DNA of 64,000 bases from Asticcacaulis sp. AC402 (GTDB taxonomy: Bacteria > Pseudomonadota > Alphaproteobacteria > Caulobacterales > Caulobacteraceae), in NCBI RefSeq assembly GCF_000495835.1, contig NZ_AWGC01000019.1:62001-126000 (forward strand). The letters are read 5' to 3'. Both the position numbers and the translations under genes were made by a program. Of this stretch, positions 9,773-17,993 are shown one piece after another. Within the stretch, counting starts at the first letter, position 1; each line of letters starts with the position of its first letter. The notes under the pieces are model-generated. The model did not search any database and was not told where the DNA came from. It was given only the letters and a program-made list of their open reading frames with translations.

Positions 9773-10900
9773 TTACAAACAGCCGTATAGCTCAGCGATC
9801 AGCCGACCCGGGCGTTGGTCGCCGATCAGGTGGACCGACTGCTTGTTCATGACATAGGCCGCCGATAGTTTGCGGTCTGGATCGGCCATGACACACGAGC
9901 CACCCCAACCGGAATGGCCGACTGCGTTCGGGTTCGGGCCGTAGATTCCGATGCCCTTGTTGCGCAGAAAACCCGCCGCCCAGCTCAGCTTGAAAGGCAG
10001 AACCTTGTCCTGGCCATGAATGCGTTCGCGGGTTGCCACGTCGATGCCCTTGGGCGAGAGCACCGGCTTACCGTCGATCACGCCGCCATTGGCGACAGCG
10101 TTCATCAACTTCGCCAGGCCCAAGGCCGTTGCGTGCATGTTGGCCGAGGGTATCTCGGCCCGACGCCAGACATCGGAGCCGCGTCCGGCCGGCGCGGAGC
10201 CACGATCGAAGAAGGCCGCCTGTTTGATCTTGTCGATGACGCCGAGGTCGGGTGCCGCCGGCGGCTTTTGCATATGGGCGATACGCGGGACTTCGCTGTC
10301 GGGTGTGCCGATGAACAGGTCCAGTCCGAAACGGTTGGCAAGGTCCTCGCGCAAGGCCGTGCCGAGGGTGCGGCCATCGATGCGGCGGAACAGTTCACCG
10401 ATCAGGTAGCCGCCAGCAATAGGGGTGTAGCCGGACGCTGTGCCAGGAGTCCACATCGGGGTCTGCTTGCACAGCACGTCGATCGTGGCGACGGGATCGA
10501 ACCAGATGGCAGGGTCGGGCTGGGCGGGGTTGAAGCCCGGCAGGCCATGCTGGTGCGACATCAGCTGACCGACGGTGATTCGCGATTTGCCGGCCTGGCC
10601 GAATTCCGGCCAGTAGTGGGCAACGGCGGTGTCGTAGTCGAGCTTGCCCTTGTCGACCAGGCGGGCGATCAGCAGCGCCATGACGGCCTTGCCGGTCGAA
10701 AACACTGGCGTCAAAGTATTGGCATTGAAGGCTTGCGCGCCGTCGCGATCAGCGGATCCGGCCCACAGGTCGAGGACCGTCTCGCCGGCGATGACGGCGG
10801 TAAATCGGGCGCCCCGTTCCTGGCTGGACTCAAAAAGGTTGGAGAAGCCTTCCCTGACACGGGAAAACTTGTCGGGACAGACGCCGTGGATGTCGGCCAT
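9773..10900 (-). CDS. Serine hydrolase of the beta-lactamase (class C/EstB) family
   Basis: The 375-residue protein matches the serine beta-lactamase/esterase fold. The nucleophile motif SxxK is Ser68-Thr-Gly-Lys71 in PVFSTGKAVM, and a likely catalytic Tyr158 lies in SGYTPIAGGYL. The late motif GHSGWGGS fits EstB-like esterases. There is no signal peptide, which argues for an intracellular esterase rather than a resistance beta-lactamase. Substrate cannot be deduced. It reads leftward with cutA 71 bp upstream of its start on the same strand, so the two could share a transcript. Confidence 0.88.
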   Translation of the reverse strand: MADIHGVCPDKFSRVREGFSNLFESSQERGARFTAVIAGETVLDLWAGSADRDGAQAFNANTLTPVFSTGKAVMALLIARLVDKGKLDYDTAVAHYWPEFGQAGKSRITVGQLMSHQHGLPGFNPAQPDPAIWFDPVATIDVLCKQTPMWTPGTASGYTPIAGGYLIGELFRRIDGRTLGTALREDLANRFGLDLFIGTPDSEVPRIAHMQKPPAAPDLGVIDKIKQAAFFDRGSAPAGRGSDVWRRAEIPSANMHATALGLAKLMNAVANGGVIDGKPVLSPKGIDVATRERIHGQDKVLPFKLSWAAGFLRNKGIGIYGPNPNAVGHSGWGGSCVMADPDRKLSAAYVMNKQSVHLIGDQRPGRLIAELYGCL

Positions 10901-10971
10901 GGTGTGCCTCTGTTACGTTTTACAGTTAACAAAGCTGGTACGATCCCGCATCGGGAGTCGTCCAGCGTTTT

Positions 10972-11289
10972 TTACCCTTCCAGCACGTTGTGGAGCCAGG
11001 CTGCGTAGGATTCGCTGCACCAGACGACGGGTTGGGCCAGGATTTCGGGCACATCGTAGCTATGGACGGCCATAACGGCAGCCTCGATGGCGGGGAGTTT
11101 TGCGGTGACCGTCTTCGCCGTCAGCATAATCTCGGCCGCGGATTCGACCGCGCCCTGCCAGATATAGGTGCTGTGGATGGGGTGGAATTGCACGCAGCCG
11201 GCCAGGCACTGTTCGACCAGCAGCCGGGCTATGGTCTGGGCTTCAGCGTCATTGGCGCACGCAATGGAAACGGTCACGATATCGGTCAT
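10972..11289 (-). CDS. cutA: CutA-type divalent-ion tolerance protein
   Basis: CutA is a small trimeric cytoplasmic protein associated with tolerance to copper and other divalent metals. The 105-residue product from ATG 11289 starts MTDIVTVSIACANDAEAQTI and contains the family core HSTYIWQGAVESAAEIMLTAKT followed by the conserved HSYDVPEILAQPV. An ATG 36 bp further upstream (11325) would add 12 residues that are not typical of the family, so I prefer 11289. It lies upstream of the serine hydrolase gene and divergent from the AraC-family regulator. Confidence 0.95.
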   Translation of the reverse strand: MTDIVTVSIACANDAEAQTIARLLVEQCLAGCVQFHPIHSTYIWQGAVESAAEIMLTAKTVTAKLPAIEAAVMAVHSYDVPEILAQPVVWCSESYAAWLHNVLEG

Positions 11290-11381
11290 GGACCGATGTT
11301 TATGCGTCACCGCAACATCGGTCAAATATCGCTTTTTCGTCCGGTCTAGGCTATGCCTCGACGCAGTTTCCAGGAGACCCC

Positions 11382-12209
11382 GTGAGCCTGATCCGCAAGA
11401 TCCTGTGGTATGTCGAACGCCATCTCGACCAAAACATCAGCCTGGCCGACATCGCCCGGCATGCCGGAGTCGGGCGGTTTCATACCACCCGCCTGTTCGC
11501 CGTCGCTACCGGCTGGCCGCTGATGGCCTATGTCCGCGCGCGAAGGCTCAGCCAGGCGGCCCGGCAACTGAACACCGCGCCCGACATCCTGTCGGTCGCG
11601 GTGGCGGCAGCCTACGGTTCTCACGAAGCCTTCTCGCGCGCCTTCCGCGCCGAGTTCGGCCTATCGCCCAAGGTGTTGCGTCAATCGGGCAATCTCGCCC
11701 AACTGAAACTGACGGAGCCCCTTATCGTGACCGAAGTCCAACCCCTCCCGGTACAATCACCCCGCCGCGTCAAGGCGCCCGCCCTGGTCTTCGCCGGCCT
11801 GAGCGAGCACTATTCCAAGGACAATCTCACCGGCATCCCCGCCCTGTGGCAGCGGCTTCACCCCCATTACGGCCAGATCGACGGTCAGAAGGGCGGGTTG
11901 GCCTATGGGATTTCTTACAACTTCACCAACCAGAACGAGTTCGACTATATGGCCGCCGTCGAGATCGAGGGCGATCCTGACCTGCCGGAAGGATTTGCCA
12001 GGCTGAAGGTCGCCGCCCACGACTATGCCGTGTTCGAGCACCGCGGTCACGTCGCCGGCATCGCCAACACCTGGCGGCATGTTTACGAACACTGGATTCC
12101 TGCCGCCGGTGTCGAACCGATCAATGCTCCCTGTTTCGAGCGCATGGATGAGCGTTTCGACGGCCGAACCGGAACGGGCGTTATCGAAATCTGGATTCCT
12201 GTCGCGTGA
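11382..12209 (+). CDS. AraC-family regulator with GyrI-like effector domain
   Basis: The 275-residue protein has an N-terminal AraC/XylS DNA-binding domain with two helix-turn-helix units (SLADIARHAGVGRFHTTRLF near residues 20-40 and ILSVAVAAAYGSHEAFSRAF near 68-87). A C-terminal GyrI/Rob-type effector-binding domain starts near residue 125. This domain order is that of Rob-like multidrug or stress regulators that bind hydrophobic cations. The start is GTG 11382. It diverges from cutA, and the 92-bp gap would hold its own operator. The target genes are not evident from the window. Confidence 0.9.
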   Translation: MSLIRKILWYVERHLDQNISLADIARHAGVGRFHTTRLFAVATGWPLMAYVRARRLSQAARQLNTAPDILSVAVAAAYGSHEAFSRAFRAEFGLSPKVLRQSGNLAQLKLTEPLIVTEVQPLPVQSPRRVKAPALVFAGLSEHYSKDNLTGIPALWQRLHPHYGQIDGQKGGLAYGISYNFTNQNEFDYMAAVEIEGDPDLPEGFARLKVAAHDYAVFEHRGHVAGIANTWRHVYEHWIPAAGVEPINAPCFERMDERFDGRTGTGVIEIWIPVA

Positions 12210-12253
12210 CCTGAAGGGTAGTTGATGCTATGCCTTGGTCAAAGAGGGGCTGC

Positions 12254-12751
12254 ATGTCAGGAACACCGGGCGCCATCGGAAGGGATATCGCTCTGCTCAT
12301 CGTGGTGGTTTTCGCCCTGGTGAGCGGCGGATCCGGCTATCTGTATTATCAGGCGAGCGGAGATTGGGACCAATTCCCGGTGGTCGCCTGGTTGACATTC
12401 TCCGGTGCGACAGCCGTCATTCTGGTTTCATTCGTCACATTTCTGTGGTCTTTGAAGTTTTTCGGCCTGCGCATGATAACGGTTTCCGCCTGGTACAAGG
12501 GTGAGGCTGAACCCTTTCTGATGCGCACGGTAAAATTCATCGTGCTGATGGTGAGCCTCTTTTTTGCGGCGGGCCTGATTGCCGGAAGCTATTTGGTCAT
12601 TGAGGGAGCGACTCCGGACGAGGCCGTCACAGCGCTCCTCTGGAACACCCTTAAGGTTTCCGGCGTCATATCGCTTTGTATCGTGGTGCAGGAAGCCGTA
12701 GGACGGTGGTGGCGCCATCTTGTTCCAAAGCGCACCGAACTGTCATCCTGA
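12254..12751 (+). CDS. Unknown four-helix membrane protein
   Basis: The product of about 165 residues has four clear hydrophobic segments (near residues 10-30, 47-71, 95-120 and 135-157), with short polar loops and a basic C-terminus (RWWRHLVPKRTELSS). I do not recognise a family. ATG 12254 follows a good AGAGGGG ribosome binding site; an ATG at 12230 would add eight residues. It lies 44 bp after the AraC-type regulator on the same strand, so it could be cotranscribed with it. It is probably an inner-membrane protein. Confidence 0.7.
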   Translation: MSGTPGAIGRDIALLIVVVFALVSGGSGYLYYQASGDWDQFPVVAWLTFSGATAVILVSFVTFLWSLKFFGLRMITVSAWYKGEAEPFLMRTVKFIVLMVSLFFAAGLIAGSYLVIEGATPDEAVTALLWNTLKVSGVISLCIVVQEAVGRWWRHLVPKRTELSS

Positions 12752-12830
12752 AAGGGATGCAGGTCCGACCGCCGGAAAGTCAGAGTTGCGCGTATAACCT
12801 TGATACAACAGCCCTTGGAAGGTTCCCACA

Positions 12831-13643
12831 ATGCCCATCCGCCGTCACGTCCTCGCCGCCCTGCTGGGCACAGCTCTGATCGCCACCCCGGCCCTGGCCA
12901 ATCACCATGAAGACAAGGCCTTGCACGATGCCGTCGCCGGTTCGTGGCGCTCGGCCGAGAACAAGGCGCGCGACAGTCAGCGCCACCCGATCGAGGCGCT
13001 CAGCTTCTGGGGCCTCAAGCCCGGCATGACCATCTTCGAGGTCAATCCCGGCGCCAAGGGTTGGTGGACCGAGATTCTCGCGCCTTACGCGCATACCACG
13101 GGCGGGGTCTATGCTGCCGCCATGGGAAAGACCGACGATCCTGCCTTTTGGGCGGCGGTGGCCGACAAGTCGATCTACGGCGAGGTCAAGGCCTACCCTC
13201 TGAGCGGAAGCAACTTTACCAGCCTGCCGGCCAATTCAGCCGACATGATCCTGGTGGCACGAGCCTTCCATAGCTGGGCCCGTCAGGGCCAGACCACCGA
13301 CAACTATATGGGTGCCTTCTATGGTGCCCTGAAGCCCGGTGGCATACTGGCGGTGGAACAGCACCGCGCTCCGGAAGGGTCCGATCCGATGGCGGGCACC
13401 GGGTATGTGCCGGAATCCTACGTCATTGCCGCGGCAAAGAAGGCAGGATTCGTGCTGGAAGACCGCTCCGAGATCAATGCCAATCCGAAAGACACGCGCG
13501 ACCATCCGTTCGGCGTCTGGACGCTGAAGCCCGTGCGCAGCAGCAAAAACGACAGCCGCACCTTGACGCCGGAAGAGCGGGCAGCGTTCGACGCGATCGG
13601 CGAAAGCGACCGGATGACCTTGCGATTCCGCAAGCCGGCATAA
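12831..13643 (+). CDS. Exported class I methyltransferase-like protein
   Basis: The 270-residue protein starts with a signal peptide (MPIRRHVLAALLGTALIATPALA) with an AxA cleavage site near residue 23. The mature part resembles the predicted-methyltransferase family COG4798: HPIEALSFWGLKPGMTIFEV is a variant of motif I, and YGALKPGGILAVEQHRAP is the usual post-motif strand. A periplasmic SAM methyltransferase is biochemically odd because SAM is cytoplasmic, so the true activity is uncertain. The motif I glycines are poorly kept (EVNPGAKGWW). A strong terminator follows at 13671. Confidence 0.82.
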   Translation: MPIRRHVLAALLGTALIATPALANHHEDKALHDAVAGSWRSAENKARDSQRHPIEALSFWGLKPGMTIFEVNPGAKGWWTEILAPYAHTTGGVYAAAMGKTDDPAFWAAVADKSIYGEVKAYPLSGSNFTSLPANSADMILVARAFHSWARQGQTTDNYMGAFYGALKPGGILAVEQHRAPEGSDPMAGTGYVPESYVIAAAKKAGFVLEDRSEINANPKDTRDHPFGVWTLKPVRSSKNDSRTLTPEERAAFDAIGESDRMTLRFRKPA

Positions 13644-13670
13644 GATTTGTCATCAAAACAGGCGAACGTC

Positions 13671-13698
13671 AGGGCCACGGATTTCCGTGGCCCTTTGT
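13671..13698 (+). terminator. Rho-independent terminator
   Basis: A perfect 10-bp stem AGGGCCACGG / CCGTGGCCCT closes on the loop ATTT and is followed by TTTGTTGT. It sits 28 bp after the stop of the exported methyltransferase-like gene. Confidence 0.9.
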
Positions 13699-13768
13699 TG
13701 TCTTGGCAAAAGCTGCGGAAAAGGCGATAATCGGCGTGCATTGAAAAGAAGAAAGAAAACAAAAGACA

Positions 13769-14296
13769 ATGGGTGTCTTTATCGTTGACGTTGAGTCCGA
13801 CGGCCCGGCCGCCGGCATCTACTCCATGGTGTCTATCGGCATCGTCAAGCTGGACAGGGAGCTCAAAACTACCTTCATGGGGCATTTCTCGCCCATCTCC
13901 GAAAGATGGATACCCGAAGCTCTGGCGGTGTCGGGCATTAGCCGGGAACAACATCTGGCCTATCCGGCGGCTGAGACCGGGACGCGCGAGATGATCGCTT
14001 TCCTGAAGGACAATTCGAACGACCGTCCGGTTCTTGTGTCGGACAATCCAGCTTTCGATTTCCAGTGGCCGAACTATTACTGCGCGCTGATCGGAGAGAA
14101 AAATCCATTTGGCCATTCCGGCCGGCGGATCGGCGACCTTTATGCCGGGCTGAAAGGCAATTGGTCGGCAGCGTCGGATTGGAAGCAGTTTCGCAAGACG
14201 GCGCATACCCATGATCCGGTCGACGACGCCATGGGGAACGCCGAGGCTCTGATCCATCTGGCAGACACGTTCCGCCTGAAGATCAAAGGACTGTAG
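13769..14296 (+). CDS. DEDDh-type 3'-5' exonuclease
   Basis: The 175-residue protein has the RNase T/DnaQ exonuclease motifs: ExoI as DVESDG at residues 7-12, a second acidic motif SDNPAFDF near residues 90-97, and the ExoIII His-Asp segment AHTHDPVDDAMGNAEAL near residues 149-165. These residues bind two metal ions for nucleotide hydrolysis. The family includes small stand-alone nucleases acting on RNA or DNA ends; the substrate cannot be chosen here. A purine-rich stretch (GAAAAGAAGAAAG) precedes ATG 13769. Confidence 0.88.
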   Translation: MGVFIVDVESDGPAAGIYSMVSIGIVKLDRELKTTFMGHFSPISERWIPEALAVSGISREQHLAYPAAETGTREMIAFLKDNSNDRPVLVSDNPAFDFQWPNYYCALIGEKNPFGHSGRRIGDLYAGLKGNWSAASDWKQFRKTAHTHDPVDDAMGNAEALIHLADTFRLKIKGL

Positions 14297-14383
14297 AGGC
14301 GGCCAACTGGCGCACCGCAACGACCGGTCGACTAACGCGCCGCAGGACTGGCACTGAAGCGGACGGGTTTTCAGGAAAGTCAC

Positions 14384-14539
14384 ATGCGTTTTGAGGTGAC
14401 GGAACGGGGAAATTTCAACGAATGGCGCGACGCCGCCCGCGATCTGCTGCGTCACCCTATAGTGCCACGGCATGTCGGCTGGGGCTTTGTTGGCGACGGA
14501 GCTTCGTTCCAAGTTTGGGCAGCTGTGGCGGCTGCTTGA
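14384..14539 (+). pseudogene. N-terminal fragment resembling UdgX/DUF4130 proteins
   Basis: A 51-codon frame starts MRFEVTERGNFNEWRDAARD and contains FNEWRDAARDLL followed by a VPRHVGWGF segment. The pattern F-x-x-W-R-x-x-A-R-x-L-L ... P-x-x-V-x-W is typical of the start of the DUF4130 partner of UdgX uracil-DNA glycosylases, proteins of several hundred residues. Here the frame stops after 51 codons and no continuation is visible in other frames. I call it a decayed remnant; it may instead be a real short protein. The rest of 14297-14693 holds nothing I recognise. Confidence 0.4.
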
Positions 14540-14693
14540 CCTGGTTTCTGGTCCGGGTGTCGCGCGATTTAACTGGGTCGTACTGACCGTACCCCCGGGG
14601 CTTCACGAAAGCGTGCAAGCCTGACGCTGAAACGCCCATCGTTTTTTTACTGTGCGACACAGTAGGTTTTGCCATCTACATTGGGAGGCTAGC

Positions 14694-15119
14694 ATGGGCA
14701 TTTTCAGCAATATCAAGGATTTTCTGTTCGGTAAAAAGTTCAATGCCCCTGGCAAAGACGACAGCACACCGGCGCAACCGCAGGCCCGCCAAAACCCGGC
14801 TCAGGTGTCACCGGCAGGCAAGCCGGCCTCCGCCGGGACTATCCTGGACCGGCCCACGCAAGAGATCGATATCGAAGCCATCCTCGACCGCGAAGCGGCG
14901 GACACGGCTCAGAAGCTGAACTGGCGTCAATCGATCGTCGATCTGATGAAGCTGTGCGGCATCGACTCCAGCCTGCAGAACCGCAAAGAACTGGCCCAGG
15001 AGCTGGGCTACACCGGCGACACCGACGACTCGGCAACCATGAACATCTGGCTGCATAAGCAGGTCATACGCAAGCTGGAAGACAGTGGTGGCAAGGTCCC
15101 GGCCGAGTTGAAGGACTGA
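14694..15119 (+). CDS. DUF3597-family protein, first of a tandem pair
   Basis: The 141-residue protein begins MGIFSNIKDFLFGKKF, an amphipathic segment, then has a Pro/Gln/Ala-rich linker (residues 22-55) and a C-terminal DUF3597-like domain: IDIEAILDREAADTAQKLNW, SIVDLMKLCGIDSSLQNRKE and ELGYTGDTDDSATMN. The domain resembles a small helical unit with the LMKLCG motif, and its function is unknown. I chose ATG 14694 behind GGGAGG; the open frame starts earlier at 14652. The stop is 3 bp before the second paralogue. Confidence 0.85.
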   Translation: MGIFSNIKDFLFGKKFNAPGKDDSTPAQPQARQNPAQVSPAGKPASAGTILDRPTQEIDIEAILDREAADTAQKLNWRQSIVDLMKLCGIDSSLQNRKELAQELGYTGDTDDSATMNIWLHKQVIRKLEDSGGKVPAELKD

Positions 15120-15122
15120 ACT

Positions 15123-15539
15123 ATGGCCGTTTTTTACGACACCGTCTTCGAAGCGATCGAAGACTTTATCTTCAGCCGGCGCTACCAGGCGCCGACCGTC
15201 GAACAGGATACGCCGCCGCCGATTATTGCGCCGATGGCTCTGGCGCCGGCAACGACCATGTCGACGCCCCTCGGGGCGCCGCCTCTGGTGCCGTTGCTGG
15301 GCCAGATCGATATCGAGGCCATCCTGGCGCGCGAAGCCGAAGACAAGGACCTCGACTGGCAGGGCTCTGTGGCCGACCTGTTGAAGTTGTGCGGCGTCAA
15401 TCCGACGGTGGAAAACCGGCGGTCCTTGGCTGAGGAGCTGGACGTTACCGACAATGGTGACGACCAGGCGCTGTATGCCGCGGTGATGCGCGAACTGGAA
15501 GACCGCGGCGGGTTGGTGCCGGCGGATTTGCGCAAATAG
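15123..15539 (+). CDS. DUF3597-family protein, second of a tandem pair
   Basis: This 138-residue protein parallels its upstream neighbour: a similar N-terminus (MAVFYDTVFEAIEDFIFSRR), a proline-rich linker, then IDIEAILAREAEDKDLDWQG, SVADLLKLCGVNPTVENRRS and ELDVTDNGDDQAL. The two share domain order but have diverged in the N-terminal segment and the linker, so the duplication is not recent. They are 3 bp apart and almost certainly cotranscribed. Their function is unknown; a homo- or hetero-oligomeric scaffold is one possibility, which is inference only. Confidence 0.85.
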   Translation: MAVFYDTVFEAIEDFIFSRRYQAPTVEQDTPPPIIAPMALAPATTMSTPLGAPPLVPLLGQIDIEAILAREAEDKDLDWQGSVADLLKLCGVNPTVENRRSLAEELDVTDNGDDQALYAAVMRELEDRGGLVPADLRK

Positions 15540-15616
15540 GAGAAGTATGTCGAAATAAATCTTCGCGCTACAGTTGAATAAATGTAACCCTAAAAATCCT
15601 GTGCGGGGAACAAAAC

Positions 15617-15970
15617 ATGTCAAAAAATGTAATAGCTATTATCGCGCTAACTTTCGTTGCCACTTTGGCGTTTCCCGCGACGGCGGAACCGCTCATAAGT
15701 GTGCCCACTGACCCCGGAGCGCGATACTATTCGTTGGGTCAGAAAAAGTTGCCTAACGGAAATGTTGAAATAACCACAAAGCGTATTGGTCCGAGTGGTG
15801 CCAGCTATTCAACGCGAGAGATTAACTGCAAAAACATGACCTTTCGTTACACTGCGGAGGGGGATTCTCTTACGGATCTGAAATCCCCATACAGCAAAGG
15901 TGCGATGGGTCGACTAACGCCTGAAAGCATCAGTACATACGTTGCAAAATTTGCATGCAAAAATCAGTAG
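15617..15970 (+). CDS. Unknown secreted protein with AT-rich codon use
   Basis: The 117-residue product has a clear signal peptide (MSKNVIAIIALTFVATLAFPATAE; cleavage near AxA-E at residues 21-24). The mature 93 residues contain two Cys (INCKN and FACKNQ) that could form a disulfide. No family is recognised. Its third-codon positions are clearly more AT-rich than those of its neighbours, which suggests recent acquisition. A family B repeat sits 20 bp downstream of the stop, followed by a terminator. Confidence 0.75.
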   Translation: MSKNVIAIIALTFVATLAFPATAEPLISVPTDPGARYYSLGQKKLPNGNVEITTKRIGPSGASYSTREINCKNMTFRYTAEGDSLTDLKSPYSKGAMGRLTPESISTYVAKFACKNQ

Positions 15971-15989
15971 ATACCTGGAAAAACAATAA

Positions 15990-16150
15990 TACCCACCCGC
16001 GAAAATCTTGACTCATCGTGGGTTGGCAAGCGCGCCAGAGAACGTACTTCGGGCGCCCGAGCTTTTGCAAGAAGCCATGGGGGGCGCCTAGTCCGGCGCT
16101 TGAGCTGAAAAAAAGCGAATACAAAGCGTCATTCTTTATAAGGCTTGGTA
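15990..16150 (+). mobile_element. Family B miniature element, copy B1 (161 bp)
   Basis: The element starts TACCCACCC and ends GGCTTGGTA, giving TACCAA-type terminal inverted repeats with one mismatch. It is flanked by TAA at 15987-15989 and TAA at 16151-16153, a 3-bp target duplication. Inside are a hairpin around CACCCGCGA / TCGTGGGTTGG, a GC-rich middle and the 3' hairpin before GGCTTGGTA. It encodes nothing. Related copies are at 25357, 46723, 54930 and 56353. Confidence 0.88.
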
Positions 16151-16151
16151 T

Positions 16152-16184
16152 AAGGCCCTCAACCGGATCGGGTAAGGGCCTTTT
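16152..16184 (+). terminator. Rho-independent terminator
   Basis: AAGGCCCT (16152-16159) pairs with AGGGCCTT (16175-16182) around a 15-nt loop, followed by TTA. It lies just right of element B1, between the rightward small secreted-protein gene and the leftward ahcY. The T-tract supports the plus-strand direction better. Confidence 0.65.
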
Positions 16185-16187
16185 ATC

Positions 16188-17588
16188 TTAATACCGGTAA
16201 TGTTCCGGCTTGAACGGACCGTCGACGGCTACGCCGATATAGTCGGCCTGTTCCTGGTTCAGGACCGTCAGCTTGGCGCCCAGCTTTTCCAGGTGCAGCA
16301 GAGCGACCTTTTCGTCCAGATGCTTGGGCAGGGTATAGACCTTGTTCTCATAGGTCTTGCCGTTGGTCCACAGTTCCAGTTGCGCCAGGGTCTGGTTGGT
16401 GAAGCTGGCCGACATGACGAACGACGGGTGGCCCGTGGCGTTGCCCAGGTTGACCAGGCGGCCTTCCGACAGGACGATGATCTTCTTGCCATCCGGGAAT
16501 TCGACGTGGTGGACCTGCGGCTTGATCTCGTCCCACTTGTAGTTGCGCAGGGACGAAATCTGGATCTCGGAATCGAAGTGGCCGATGTTGCACACGATGG
16601 CATTGTGCTTCATAGCCCGCATATGTTCCAGGCGCAGCACGTCCTTGTTGCCCGTAGCCGTGACGAAGATGTCGGCGACCGGGGCGACGTCCTCGACGGT
16701 GCGGACTTCATAGCCTTCCATGGCAGCCTGAAGGGCGCAGATCGGATCGATTTCGGTGACGATGACGCGGGCGCCGCCGTTACGTAAAGACGCGGCCGAA
16801 CCCTTGCCGACATCGCCGTAACCCAGGACGACCGCGACCTTGCCGGCCAGCATGACGTCCGTGGCGCGGCGGATGGCGTCGACCAGGGATTCACGGCAGC
16901 CATACAGGTTGTCAAACTTCGACTTGGTCACCGAGTCGTTGACGTTGATCGCCGGGAAGGGCAGGTCGCCCTTTTGCGCCATGGCATACAGGCGGTGAAC
17001 GCCGGTGGTGGTTTCTTCCGACACGCCCTTGATGGAATCACGGATGGCCGAATAGAAGCCCGGCTTTTCCTTGATATAGCGCTTCATCACCTTGTAGAGC
17101 GCTTCTTCTTCCTCATTCTGCGGATTGTCGAGCAGGGTGCCGTCCAGTTCCGCCTTGGGGCCGAGGACGCATAGAAGGGTGGCGTCGCCGCCGTCGTCCA
17201 GGATCAGGTTCGGGTAACCACCGTCATGCCATTCGAAGATACGGTGAGCGTAGTCCCAGTACTCTTCCAGGGTTTCGCCCTTGATGGCGAAGACAGGGGT
17301 GCCCTTTTCGGCAATGGCCGCGGCAGCGTGGTCCTGCGTCGAGAAGATGTTGCACGAGGCCCAGCGGACTTCGGCGCCCAAGGCTTGCAGGGTTTCGATC
17401 AGCACGGCCGTCTGGATGGTCATGTGCAGCGAACCGGCGATCCGCGCGCCTTTCAGCGGCTGGTCCTTGCCGAACTCAGCGCGGGTCGCCATCAGCCCCG
17501 GCATTTCGCCTTCGGCGATGTCGATTTCTTTACGGCCCCAGGCAGCGAGGGACAGGTCTTTGACGATAAAATCTTGAGCAGCGGGCAT
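16188..17588 (-). CDS. ahcY: Adenosylhomocysteinase
   Basis: AhcY hydrolyses S-adenosylhomocysteine to adenosine and homocysteine, clearing the product of SAM-dependent methylation in the cytoplasm. The 466-residue protein has the family start [20 protein letters not shown], the NAD-binding motif [13 protein letters not shown], the catalytic-domain segment [13 protein letters not shown] and the C-terminal KPEHYRY that reaches the neighbouring active site. All are well conserved. The 20-bp perfect palindrome at 17655-17674, about 67 bp upstream of the start, is probably its operator. I see no SAH riboswitch in the short leader. Confidence 0.98.
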   Translation of the reverse strand: MPAAQDFIVKDLSLAAWGRKEIDIAEGEMPGLMATRAEFGKDQPLKGARIAGSLHMTIQTAVLIETLQALGAEVRWASCNIFSTQDHAAAAIAEKGTPVFAIKGETLEEYWDYAHRIFEWHDGGYPNLILDDGGDATLLCVLGPKAELDGTLLDNPQNEEEEALYKVMKRYIKEKPGFYSAIRDSIKGVSEETTTGVHRLYAMAQKGDLPFPAINVNDSVTKSKFDNLYGCRESLVDAIRRATDVMLAGKVAVVLGYGDVGKGSAASLRNGGARVIVTEIDPICALQAAMEGYEVRTVEDVAPVADIFVTATGNKDVLRLEHMRAMKHNAIVCNIGHFDSEIQISSLRNYKWDEIKPQVHHVEFPDGKKIIVLSEGRLVNLGNATGHPSFVMSASFTNQTLAQLELWTNGKTYENKVYTLPKHLDEKVALLHLEKLGAKLTVLNQEQADYIGVAVDGPFKPEHYRY

Positions 17589-17654
17589 GATGCGAGTCCG
17601 TTTCGGGGGATATGAACCGGCTTATAGCGGGCGACAGCCAACCATGCAATAAAG

Positions 17655-17674
17655 ATATAAAGATATCTTTATAT
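17655..17674. promoter_or_regulatory. Perfect 20-bp palindrome, likely SahR-type operator for ahcY
   Basis: ATATAAAGATATCTTTATAT is fully palindromic and AT-rich in a GC-rich genome. It lies about 67 bp upstream of the ahcY ATG. ArsR-family regulators of SAM/SAH metabolism (SahR group) are known to use palindromes of this type ahead of ahcY and met genes; the assignment here is inference from pattern and position. Confidence 0.7.
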
Positions 17675-17675
17675 G

Positions 17676-17930
17676 ATTCTAGACCCTCGTCCTTTTCCGA
17701 CAGAAGAAGGCAGATCGGGCTGATCGCCGCCAAGGCGAGCAGGTAGCAGCCGACAAACGCCAGACCATGGTTGGCCTGAAGCCAGGTGGCGGCATAGGGC
17801 GTCAGGGAAGAGCCCGGCCGGCGAGCCCAACTGCGGGAGCATGCCATACCACCGGCTTTGCCTCGGCGGCGCGTTTTCGTTGGCCAGCAGGGCGGCGACC
17901 AGGGTGTCTTTGCGGCCGATACGGTGTCGC
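17676..17930 (-). pseudogene. C-terminal remnant of an MFS transporter
   Basis: Minus-strand sequence encodes TPYAATWLQANHGLAFVGCY followed by LLALAAISPICLLLSEKDE, a typical final helix pair and cytoplasmic end of a metabolite:H+ symporter. The preceding part (AALLANENAPPRQSRWYGML, QLGSPAGLF) is in the adjacent frame, so at least one frameshift is present, and the first ten or so helices are gone. It lies between the ahcY operator and bioB, and it is a relic of about 85 codons. Confidence 0.6.
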
Positions 17931-17993
17931 CGCTGTATCTGATTGCGCCGAATGAAACTGCCTGACATAAACCTGCGCGAAACGGAGACGGTT

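Noticed and set aside
9914-11008. 364-codon plus-strand open frame opposite the serine hydrolase gene
   Set aside because: It is antisense to a gene with a clear SxxK motif and shows low-complexity shadow composition.
17589-17654. SAH or SAM riboswitch ahead of ahcY
   Set aside because: The leader is short and shows no pseudoknot-like or multi-stem structure; the DNA palindrome explains regulation better.
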